Assembly (NCBI RefSeq): GCF_000005505.3
Contig: NC_016132.3
Span: forward strand, 45,894,914-45,958,913
DNA: 64,000 nucleotides
Reading direction: 5' to 3'
Origin: Brachypodium distachyon
Lineage: Eukaryota; Streptophyta; Magnoliopsida; Poales; Poaceae
Numbering within the stretch: position 1 is the first letter of the stretch; each line of letters begins with the position of its first letter. Both the position numbers and the translations under genes were made by a program. Positions 1 to 9,660 of the stretch are shown here, one piece after another. The notes under the pieces are model-generated. The model did no database searches. It was not told where the DNA came from and saw only the letters and a list, made by a program, of their open reading frames with translations.

Positions 1-1138
1 AGGGTGCCGGTGCCAGAGTGGTGATCGAGTCGCCCATCGGAGACCAACTCAAGTTCGTAATACAGCTTGACTTCGCCAACTCCACCAACAACACAGCAGA
101 GTACAAGGGACCGCTTGCCGGCCTGCGCGCGGCGATCACCCTCGACATCAAGCGCCTGGTTGTTCGCGGGGACTCCCAACTCGTGATCAACCAGGTAAAC
201 AAGGACTACGACTGCCCCAGATGGCAGCGTACGTGGAGGAAGTGCGAAAATTGGAGTCCAAGTTCAAAGGACTTCGGTTTGAGCACGTAAAACGCAAGGA
301 CAACTTTGTTGCGGATGAACTGTCCAAGTGGGCAGCGGAACGCAACAAGGTGCCTCCTGCGTGTTCGTGCAGAGGCAGTCAAAGCCCTCTGTCGACCTGA
401 GCCGTCACGACGCAGGCAGCCATCAAGTTCTTCAAGGGCATTTTGTGTCGGTATGGTGTGCCTAACGGCATCATCACCGAAAACGGCACACAATTCACTA
501 GTGCGATGTTCCAAGCTTACTGCGAGGACATGGGCACTAAGATTCACTTCGCCTCAGTTGCTCATCCGAGGAGCAATGGGCAAGTTGAGTGAGCCAACGC
601 AAAAGTGCTGCGGGGGCTCAAGACGAGAACCTTTGACAAGATCAAAGGCCACGGGAAGCACTCGGTTGAAGAACTCCAGCCCGTGTTGTGGTCACTGCGG
701 ACCACACCGAGTCGGGCGACGGGTCAAACTCCGTTTGCCCTTATCTACGGGGCAGAAGCTGTGCTGCCCCTCGAGCTCAAGTATGGGTCACCTCGGGTAC
801 GCGTGTACAGTGACAAGAGCCAACACACGCAGAGGATTGATGACCTTACCTTCATCGAGCAGATTCGATGCCGGGCTGCGGTGCGAGCTGCAGGCTACCA
901 GCAGGGACTCCGTCCTTATCACGATAGGAGAGTCCGTCTTCGGGGGCTCGAGGTTGGAGACCTCGTCCTACGCCGGATACAAGGAACAAAGGCCGGGAAC
1001 AAGTTGACTCCAATCTGGAAAGGCCCTTTCCGGGTAGTGCAGGTGACCAGACCGGGGGCTGTCCGGCTGGAAACCAATGAAGGATTGCCGGTGCCCAATA
1101 GTTGGAACATTGAGCACCTACGCAATGTCTACCCATGA
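1..1138 (+). pseudogene. Ty3/gypsy (Tat-lineage) pol remnant: archaeal-type RNase H and integrase
   Basis: The 3' part of a retrotransposon polyprotein, open at the left window edge. About 18-350 encodes a second, archaeal-type RNase H (motifs NTAEY, RGDSQLV and VADELSKWA), which is characteristic of the Tat clade; a one-base frameshift near 215 breaks it. About 415-1138 encodes the integrase core (GTQFTS, SNGQVE) and C-terminal domain, ending in a GPFRV...WNIEHLRNVYP segment typical of plant gypsy integrases. The zinc-binding H2C2 domain and first catalytic Asp that should lie between the two parts are missing, so there is an internal deletion near 360-415. The second catalytic Asp reads Glu (TENG instead of TDNG). 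An in-frame TGA lies at 590-592, where SNGQVE normally continues into R-A-N. The copy is dead. Family assignment rests on motif recognition and is confident; lineage is moderately so. Confidence 0.85.
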
Positions 1139-2515
1139 AACGGTGGCGCCTTACCCACTGGTGACGCTGCGGCAGCATGCCTCTTTAAGCTAGTGTAGCC
1201 GGGCAAGGCCCGATTGTAATCCGCTAGCACAAAGTTGAATAAAGATAAGTGTTGCATTGGTAAATATTGTGCTTTGCTGTCTGCGAATGCTTCTGTCTCC
1301 TGCTCTAGGTGCACAGAATTGTCTCCTCATCCTTGGCTGTGAGCAAGGGGCTACCGGAACCCTGAAAACCAAGCTCGTTGCCGGAACATCCTGGAACGAG
1401 GCCTAACAGTTGCCGGACCCATCTGCAACGTGCTACGTGCTAGTGAGGCACCGTGGAAATGTAAAGACGCTCACAACCAGGTTTGAGGTCGACTCTTCTG
1501 TGCCCGGGGACTGGGAGGCAGGAGGTTATCCAGTTGATACTGTTTTTCGTACATTTCTTTCGTACATTTTTTTCGTACATTTCTTTCATACCTTGGGCAC
1601 TTCAGGAATCTGACATGCAGGATAGAGATAAGGCGAAGGCACACTGTGATGCTCGTGGGGTGGTCACGGGTGTTGTCGTCTTGCGACTGGTGGTCTCGGG
1701 CGTGTGGAGGCAAGAGCAGCGCTTTGGCTATTTAAGAAGACCAAGGCAAGTGCAACACCAACCATGGCCGAGAAAACAAGAGATGTCGCAGAGAGGCGAT
1801 GGTGGTGCATCTCTCTGCGCTTGTCGCTGAGGGTGTTCCCACCATCGCGGCCCTGCCACATCTCTTATGGAGCGACCCCAGAATGGTGATGAGACAAGCG
1901 AGAGGCGTCGTAAAGAAGCGGTGGTGGTGCATGCCTCTCCGCAACTCCAAGGGTGCTGCTGGAGGGTGCACTGCCACCGCGTCCTTGCCACGGCTCTCAA
2001 CAAGGCGCAACAAGACTAAAAAGAACGGGAAGCTAAGTATCTCATTTTGGGTCCTTGGTTTTTCCCCTTTACAAACACCAGTCTGCTGGGCTAAGCTCGG
2101 CCCCCGTGCAGCCAGAGCGTAGGAAGGACGCTTGCGGGGTGAGGACGCCCCCCACACGTGGCTGGCGGCTCCGTCTCGGAGGCGTGCGCGCTGGGGTAGT
2201 TAACCCGCAGGCGGAGTGACTAGCCGCTGCTATTTGGTCCTAGGTCGGCACCGCGGGTCCGTCCCGGGTCCTAGTCTGGCCAAGCATGTGGTTGGTGAGT
2301 CCCCGGGTACGCAAAGCTAAAACATGAGAAGGACAGAGCCCCTCCCCGGCAAGCTAGTTTTAGGCAAAGGAGCAAGTGAAAATAGCATCGGATATATATT
2401 AAAACTTGGGCAAAACAAGTTGACAAATAACACTGATAATGGCAAGGGAAAGCTAACATAAAAAGTTCTAAGGCGCCACGCGCCACTTGCAGGAAAATAA
2501 AAAAAAAGGAAGGGA
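1139..2515 (+). mobile_element. Spacer of E1 between pol and the antisense aORF
   Basis: Non-coding. An AATAAA-type signal lies near 1238, soon after the pol stop. A short tandem array of a TTTCGTACATTT-like unit lies at about 1546-1593. Two imperfect hairpins follow (see separate entry). The stretch 2000-2500, read on the minus strand, matches the sequence downstream of the other aORF copy (8800-9240), including a shared CGGGACGGACCCGCGGTGCC block, so it is the 3' flank of the antisense ORF. Confidence 0.6.
1777..1998. repeat. Two tandem imperfect hairpins in E1
   Basis: Hairpin A spans about 1777-1866: its left arm starts AAGAGATGTCGCAGAG and its right arm ends CCACATCTCTT. Hairpin B spans about 1900-1998: it starts GAGAGGCGTCG and ends GCCACGGCTCTC. 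Each has arms of roughly 40-45 bp around a GATGGTGGTGCA-like core. Related hairpins occur at 9300-9518 in the other copies at the same structural position. Confidence 0.6.
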
Positions 2516-2516
2516 A

Positions 2517-4105
2517 CTATGCGGGAGCTACTCCCGGGGCGGCTGTGTCGGTGTCAGGGGCATCCTCGGCATTGGGGTGTTCTCCGGCAACCTCCTCAGC
2601 AGCGGCTTCATCTTCGTCGACCTTGCCCTGTATTCGCGCCACCATCTCGTCCCCGACGCCCTCCACCGCCTCCCGGTGGGTCTTGGCCTCTTCCTCGTCC
2701 GACCAGGCGTCGAAGACCGACTCGAACGGGAAGTCGGGGTGGGCGGAGTGGACCCAGGTGAGAATCTGCCCGGCGACCTGCTCGGCCGCAAGGCTGACTT
2801 GCCTGTCCCCGAAGGCCGTGACACAGCTCTGTAGGCCGCTCAGCCGGCCGACGAAGTCTGCGAAGAATGAAGTGAAACTCCCCATGTCTGCCCCATCGAA
2901 GGAAGCCACAGGGATGTCGAACCCCTGCAGCGCCTCCACCGCCGAGTCGGCCAGCTTCTTCAGCTTGGCCACCTCCCCTGTCCTGCGGACCCGCAGCTCT
3001 GTGCACGCATCGCGAGCCTCCTGGGCCTGCAACTTGTGCTCGCGGCACTCGGACTTCAGCCGACCGATCTCCGACGCCTTCTTGGTGTTGTCGTCATCGA
3101 TCAGCCGGAGTTCCTGCCGCACCATGTAGAGCTCGCCCTGAAGGGACGAGCTGGCATCTTGGCGGCCTTGAGCTGCCCCGCAAGCTCGCGCTCCCGGTAG
3201 CGGGCCTGGTCCTGCAGCTCCTTCTCCCGGCGCGCCGAGGCTCCGGCTGCTGTTGCGGCCGCCGTCTCCAGCTCTCCGGCCTCGCAGCGGAGGCGCTGGA
3301 TCTCGAGGGAGTAGCCGGACAGTAAGTCCATCTTCTCCCGGAGACGCCCTTGGAACGAGTCCAGAGCCGCCAGATGCTCCTCCTCGCTCTTGGCGTGTGT
3401 GGCCTTCACCAGCTCGAGCTCCCGCTGGTGCTCTTGCTGGAGATCCCCTAGGAGCTGGAGGACCTGCGCCTCCGACACCCCTTGCACAGCAGGCGTTGTC
3501 CCGGGTTGCCGCGCCTGCTGGAGCTCCTCCCGGAGCCGCTGCAGCTCGGTGCGTTGCTCCTCCGCCTCCCGTCGCGCTGCGCCCAGGTCCGCCACGACGC
3601 CGGCGTGGTGCTGCTGCGCGTCGTTGAAGAAATCGATGAACATCCGCTGCTGCTGCTGGATGTTGTCGATCACTTGGTGTCCCTGCTGGAACACGCTGGG
3701 GTCGAAGGTGATCCGACCCCAAGTCCGCCCGGTGAGCTCCCCTGCTCCCAAGCTGAAGGCAGCTCCGACAGAAGAGGACGATCCCGCCGCGACCGTCTGT
3801 GACCCCAAGGGCGCATGGGGATTTGATGGCGCGCCCCCGGCATGGCCGAGCCCCGCTGCTCCCTTCTCGTCCGAAGAGGCAAGCTGGGGGCTCGGGGCTT
3901 CTCCAGGGCACCACCGCCCGCCCTGGGTGGCGGAGGCTGCTCTGTACTGCCCGTCTCAGATGGCGCCCCCTGCGTGGCGTCATCGGTGGCAGCAGTCGCG
4001 GCCCCGGCAGGCGCCGTGACCGATTGCTGAAGGGCTCCGACGGAGGCAACCTCCCCCGGAGCATCGTCGTTGACCTCGCCAGTGAGGTCGATGACCCGCA
4101 CCTCT
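2517..4105 (-). pseudogene. Antisense additional ORF (aORF) of E1, Transposase_28-type element, 3' exon
   Basis: Coding signal on the minus strand, opposite to pol, as in Tat-lineage plant gypsy elements that carry an antisense extra ORF between integrase and the 3' LTR. Starting after a splice-acceptor-like AG near 4105, it reads a V-I-D-L-T acidic opening, a Ser/Ala-rich linker, a conserved W-G-R-I-T-F-DPS-x-F-x-QGHQ block, a long coiled coil rich in Glu, Gln, Leu and Arg, and a C-terminal block HPDFPFESVFDAWSDEEE. The E2 copy has the same order. Frameshifts near 3850 and 3155 split it across frames, so the long single-frame reading 2517-4145 is a composite. The Transposase_28 exon is absent. 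Function of this ORF family is unknown. Confidence 0.7.
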
Positions 4106-4327
4106 GTAAGCGTGGGCGTAGCCGGAACCCTTCCGGCAACTGCACGAACGGCTCCTACGTCAAGCGTGGGGATTGGTGCGAATAATAAGGGAAGTGTTCG
4201 AACTTGTGCGTACCTGTCGCCGGGCCGATGCCCTGCGAGCTCGAGTCAAGGATCCTTGGGTCCCTCACGGCCGCTGCCACCGTCGCAACCGCTGCGCCAG
4301 CAGCGTCTTGGTCGCGGTCGCCCGATG

Positions 4328-5500
4328 TGTCGCAGCCCGGGGCTTAGACACCGGGGATGCGAGGCACCCCTTTTTTGGTTCGGCAGTGAGCGTTGGGAAT
4401 CGCTCTGGCGATTGCCAACGAGGCCAATGACGAGCGTACCATGCACAAGCTCGTTTACCCAGGTTCGGGCCACCCGGAGGTATAAAACCCTACGTCCTGC
4501 TTCTGAGTTTATATTAGCCAATGAACAAGTGTTTACAGGTTGCCGGGGGAGCCCCCCGGTGTTCTCTTCCCTTTCTGCTAAGTGGCTACATGCTACTTTT
4601 AGCTAAAGACCCGAACTCTAACTCCACTGGAGTGCAATCAAGAAAAAGAAGCTCCCAACCGTTGGCACTGGTCCTCCTTTTATACTCAAGGGGATACCAC
4701 AGGTGTCTCGGTGCCTGGGGGACAAGTGTCGAGCAAAGACCCTAGGTAGTTTGCCCTCGCTTCTCTAGCATGCATGCATGGTGCAAAGTGCTGTAGCTGG
4801 GGCGGTACGTGCCTTAGATTCACTGCGAGCCACTCACTGTGAGCTGACTAGACAGGGAACCACCCTTCTGTCGAAGCATTTAATGCTTGCTTGTGCCATA
4901 CTCCACGCCCTGACCAGCCCTGCACAAGAGGAGCCTGTCGGGCGGCCACGTGGCGCCAATACTCTGCTTGCATTGGGCGTCGGTCCTGCTGTAAGCGCCT
5001 GCACCAGGGAACACCCTCCCCGGCAAGTGACCTTCCGGGGGGGCACCCTGACGGGAACCTCCACGCCGCCACCCGGAGCAACCCCCACAGCCCGGCTAGT
5101 CCTACCGGGCTGGTGGCTTCCCGGGAAGCTTGCACCGCACTGTCCAGGGTGCCGTCCTTGCGGGGAGCAAGTGAGGCGACCAACGCGTTGGGCAACGGTG
5201 GTACCCCGGGTGCCACTGGTGCGACAGTAGCCCCCAGACGTGGGCCGGCAACGCCTGTTCCCGGGCAAAATCTTCCTTGGTCAGTTGCCGGGCTACGCCC
5301 TAACCGACACGTGGGTCCCAAGTCGTTTCATGCTTCCGACCATGCGCCGCTCCAGGGACTCCGCCGTTACGGGCAGAGGGGTGGGGGCGAGATTTCCGCC
5401 CTAACCTCCCCTTAATCGTGGGTGGTTAAGGCCACGTCTCGCATTCCTCTCTTAAAACGTAGTTAACCCCAGTACACCCGTAGGGGTGCGAATGTAACCA
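4328..5500. mobile_element. LTR-like sequence of E2 (inner boundary approximate)
   Basis: Starts TGTCGCAGCCCGG. It matches, in inverted orientation, the segment ending at 15347: shared blocks include TTTTTTGGTTCGG, TTTACCCAGGTT, CACCCGGAGGT, CCCTACGTCCTGCTT and AAGGGGATACCACAGGTG. TATA-like motifs occur near 4480 and 4680. Both ends of an LTR read TG...CA, so orientation cannot be fixed from the termini; by analogy with E1 I infer this is the 3' LTR of an element read on the minus strand. The inner edge was not located exactly, and no target-site duplication was found. Confidence 0.5.
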
Positions 5501-5631
5501 TTGCTCAACGCAAGTGGTGCTATAAAACTCCACCGCTGCATTGAGGGGCAATCACCTATCCCCGAATTCATCTTCCTCATCCCCATCCCTCCTTGCGCTC
5601 CTAATCTCATTCATCGCCACGCACACTCTCC

Positions 5632-8600
5632 ATGGCGCCCAAGGCCCCCAAGAGAGGGAAGGGTTCCACGAGCTCCGCGGTCGATAAGGGCGAGAAAGCC
5701 CCCAAGAAGCCCTTGTTGGAGAAAGACCAGAAGAACCGGGAGATGAGGGCCACGCGGGCTTTCTTCAAGCCCGGCTAAAACGGTGAGGGGGTCGACAAGC
5801 TTCGGCACGCCGTCGCCTCCTCGTTCAACGAGTACAGCGAGACGCTCCTCTTCCCCGCCGGCAGCGACCACCAGAACAACGACTTCCAGGTGTTCGGCCG
5901 CTTCATCCTTGCTGGGTTCGTACCTACGTACTCCCTCTTTGTCCAAGATCTCATGGCGGCGTACGAGCTGACGGTTGCGCAGCTCCACCCCACTTCCCTC
6001 TTCCTTCTCGCTGTCTTCCAATTCCTCTGTGAGGGGTTCATCGGGGTGATGCCCTCGGTGGCGTTGTTCCGCCATTACTTCCACCCACACGTCGAGCAGT
6101 CGGGAGTGATGTCATCGGGGGTCTCGTTCCGCGCCCACGACAAGATGAAGTCAGAGTTCATCGTGCGGAACGAGAAGAAGATCGAGAAGGAGTGGCACGG
6201 GAGCTGGTGCTGGGTTTGCGTGGATGAGCCCGACGAGTTCATCCATGCGCCCACCGAGCTGCCGGCGAGTAACGGCAGCTGGCGGGACCGCTACAACCGT
6301 GACGCGGAACTCCTTCCCATCATCGAGAAGATCAAGGCCCTACGGCTAGTGGGGCTCACCGATCTGGATGTGGCGCGCCCCTACATCAGCCGGCGCATCG
6401 CGCCGCTGCAGCTGGGGTCCCGCCCCGCGTGGATGTACACGGGGCCCGGTGACTCCACGCGCCTAGATAGCGTGGGGCGTGACACCGGAGGTGATCCAGG
6501 GCTGGGTGAAGGGAATCACCGGCAAGGACGTTCCATTCGAGGAGCTGCCCCGGGGGCTCCATCCCTTCACGCCGGCGTCGCGGGCCTCCACGACATCATC
6601 GGCAGCTACCCACCCTGCAACGAGTGGGGGCTGATGTCCGATCCCCTAGTCCCAGCCCCGAAGCCTCCGCCACCCGCAGCCCGTGGGATGCAAGTGGCTG
6701 AGGAGAGTGAGGGGGGATCGGATTCCAGCTAGCCCGGCGACGAGGCTGACAGCGTTGCCGGGGCCAGGACGGTCCTCCCCGAGGCGGAGGTGGAGGACGA
6801 GGACGTCGTGCCGCTAGTGCGGCGACCAAGGGCACCTGCGGCGGCAGCTTCCTCTGCAACAGCTGCGGGCGCCCCGACAGCTGCCGCGGCAACATGGGCT
6901 GCAGCAACTCCACGAGGGTCCGCGGCCCCGCCAAAGCGAGGAATCTTCACGGGTTACTCGCTCAGGCTCAACCCCCCAACGTAAGCTATCGTTGTCTTTC
7001 TCCCCCTTCCATTTACGAGTTTGTGGCTGCCTTGACGCCTTTGCTTCTCCGCCGACGCCTTGCAGGGACAGCACTCCCACCGGAGCCGGCAAGAGGGGGA
7101 GAACCGACACTGCACCCGCCGCGCCTAGCAAGAAGCCGCGCACCCGGGCCAGGGTCAGTGCCAGCCAGGCCAGCACGTGGGCCAGCGGCGCCACCACTAC
7201 GCCTGCCGCCGACTCGGTCCTAGACGCTCCTCCTAGCTTGAGATACTCATTCTACTCTTGTCGCAGGTCCCGATGTGCCCACCACGCGGGCGGACGACAC
7301 CATGATCGACCTCACCTCTGACGCCGAGGACGCAGAGCTGAGGGACGAGCCAGAGGTGGCCCCTACGCCAAGCCCCGCCGCCCCAGATACGACGGTGGTG
7401 GCACCTACCGCCGCTACCGGAGTGGGGCTTGACGGCATGTCCCCGGCCCAGCCGGCCGGAGGCGCGGACCCCGTGGCCGCTCAGCAAGAGATGACTCCTG
7501 CCGGGGGCGAGGACCCTCCACCAGACCCGCAGTCCACGGGCGCGAGCGTGGAGGAAGGCGTGGTTGGGGTGCAGCAGGCGGCTCCCCTACAAGGGGACGA
7601 TGCTCCTCCCGGACAAACCATGGCAGCGGGGGTCTCATCCTCGTCCGCCGCTACTTCCAGCCCAGACCTCGGCATCCTTGCCAGGGCGACTTGGGACCCA
7701 ATCACCTGTGACCCAAGTATCTACGATCAGGGGCACCAATTCCTTGACGCCATCAAGGAGCAGCAACTGGCGTTCCTCACCTCGTTCAACAAGGTGAGGG
7801 CGCACCACGAGCTCGCGAAGGGCCAGCTGCGCGAAGTGCGGAGAGATGTCGAGAGGGAGCGGCAGGAGCTCCCCCGGCTAAGGGAGGAGACCCGCCTAGC
7901 TCGGCAGGCCAAGGACGAGGCTGCAACGCCGGTCGTTCCCGAGGCAGAGCTCCACCAGCAACTGCAGGCCCAACGCGCTGAGCACCAGCAGGTACTAGAC
8001 TCGCTAGCCACGGTGCGGGAGAAGGCCAACAAGGAGCACGAGGAGGTGCTCGCAACAGCTCAAGCTCGCCTCAATGAGAAGAGTGAACTGGTCAGCAGCT
8101 ACTCCTCCCAACTCCAGGCGCTGCGCACGAAGCTGGAGGAGCAGGCCAAGGCTGCGGAGGACGCGACAGCACCGTCAGCGTGGCGAGAGAAGGAGGTCAA
8201 TTCCGCCAAGGAAAAGAGCGCCCATCTCGAGTCCGAATTGTCCACCGCCCGGGGTGAGCTCATCAAGATGGGCGAGGACAATGTGAGCAAGGCCAAGGAG
8301 ATCGCGCGGCTCGCGGAACTCCTCCGCAAGGCCAAACATGCGGTGGCGCTGGCGCGCGGCAACCACGACAAGTTGGCGGAGCAGCGGCGGAGGGAGACCG
8401 AGAAGCTGCACGAGATCGCCCAGGCCGTACGCGAGCTGCCGCCGAGGTTTGAGCTGCAAGCCGCGAAGGTGGACGGTACGGACGTCAGCACCCTGATCCC
8501 GTTTTTCTCCGACATAGTGGGGAAGCTCGGGGCGCTGGACGGGTGGATCTCCAAGTTCTGTGACGGGGAGATAGCGTCGTGCGCCAGGGAGATCGCCAAG

Positions 8601-8800
8601 ACGATCCTCCACCGGGTGCACTACCACCACCCCGACTTCCCCTTCGAGACGCTGTTGGACGCGTGGTCGGACAGCGAGGACGGCCCCTCCCACACCAGGG
8701 CGGTAAGCAGGTTCATCGAAGAAGTGGTGGAGCGGATGCAGAGGAAACCAGAGCCGAGCCAGAGCCACCAGCGGAAGCCCCCGGCAACCAGCCGTCTTAG
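5632..8800 (+). pseudogene. aORF of E2 with Transposase_28 (putative gypsy-type transposon) domain, disabled
   Basis: The best-preserved copy of the extra ORF. The start ATG at 5632 follows a TATAAAAC at 5521. Exon 1 (to about 6980) opens with a basic Lys/Pro-rich stretch and continues into the Transposase_28 family domain (GRFILAGFVPTYS, GVMPSVALFRHYF, MKSEF, DVARPYISRR, PPCNEWGLM). The exon 1 donor GTAAGC at 6981 joins an acceptor at 7065, keeping frame into a basic segment GAGKRGRTD and then, after a second intron ending at 7266, a third exon with an acidic start, a coiled coil and a HPDFPFETLLDAWSDSED block. Breaks: TAA at 5776, compensating frameshifts near 6465 and 6560, TAG at about 6730 and a frameshift near 8750. 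Known as a family of plant gypsy elements; molecular role unknown. Confidence 0.75.
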
Positions 8801-9299
8801 TTCCCTGCAAGCTTTGTTTTCATTTTGCTTCCTGCAAGTGGCACTTGGCGCCGTTGGACAATTATGGTTTTATTAGTCCATGTAATCATTTGCTACTTTT
8901 AGAAATTTCGTTTTCTGGTTCTACTTGGTACTTGCTCCTGGGATTGACTCACGTGGTGGATCCTCCAACCCTCGTGTGTTGCGCTTTGTGTTGCCGAGGA
9001 TTCGCATGCTACCCACTTAACCAGACCAGGGACCCGGGACGGACCCGCGGTGCCAACCTGGGGCCAAGTAGCAGCAGCGAGCCACTCTGCTTGCAGGTTA
9101 GCTACTCCCAAGCATGCGCCTACGGTACGGACCCGCAAGCCACATGAGGAGCGCACTCCCCCCGCAAACGTCCTTCTAACACTCCAGCCACACGCAAGAC
9201 CCGAGCCACACCAACGAGCCAGCGTTGAGTATTAGAAAGCTAGGCGCCTAGGATAGTGCACTTAGTTGTCTGTTCTCATGTCGAACGTATCAGTTCTGT
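8801..9299. mobile_element. 3' flank of the E2 aORF
   Basis: Non-coding. It aligns by eye with the minus strand of 2000-2500 (CTGCAAGTGGC, GGGACGGACCCGCGGTGCC, GCAAACGTCCTTC), so it is element sequence rather than host DNA. Confidence 0.55.
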
Positions 9300-9518
9300 A
9301 CTTGGAACGCCTGATGGAGGGGTGCGGCAGGGACGCTGTGGCCGTGCACCCATCGGTGCTGAGCACCGATGGCATGCACCCCCACAGCGTCTCCGCGGCA
9401 TCCCTCGCCTTGGAACCACCTGCTGGAGGGATGCGGCAAGGGCACGGTGGCGGTGCACCCATCGGTGCTGAGCACCGATGGCATGCTCCACCACCGTGTC
9501 TCTGCGGCCTCCCTCGCC
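9300..9518. repeat. Tandem pair of ~110-bp imperfect palindromes
   Basis: Unit 1 is about 9300-9408 and unit 2 about 9409-9518, both beginning CTTGGAAC. Each is a near-perfect foldback with ~45-bp arms. The centre ATCGGTGCTGAGCACCGAT is a 9+1+9 palindrome present in both units. The units lie between the convergent aORFs of E2 and E3, and correspond to the hairpins at 1777-1998 of E1. Confidence 0.75.
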
Positions 9519-9660
9519 TATGTAGCCATCTCCTTAGATTTGCACTGAGTTGCTCCGTGGCCTCCACGATACCGGGTGAGGCTTCTTGGTTGGGGCTGCC
9601 AGCGACGCGCTGGTCTGCCCCCTCTTCCTTGACGAACTGGAAAACGCGAAAATAGATTAG

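Noticed and set aside
2517..4145. 542-codon minus-strand open frame read as one protein
   Set aside because: Only parts resemble the aORF; the upstream part is the wrong frame, with coding signal shifting near 3155 and 3850.
9300..9518. CRISPR-like repeats
   Set aside because: Only two units, each a foldback with no unique spacers, in a plant retrotransposon.
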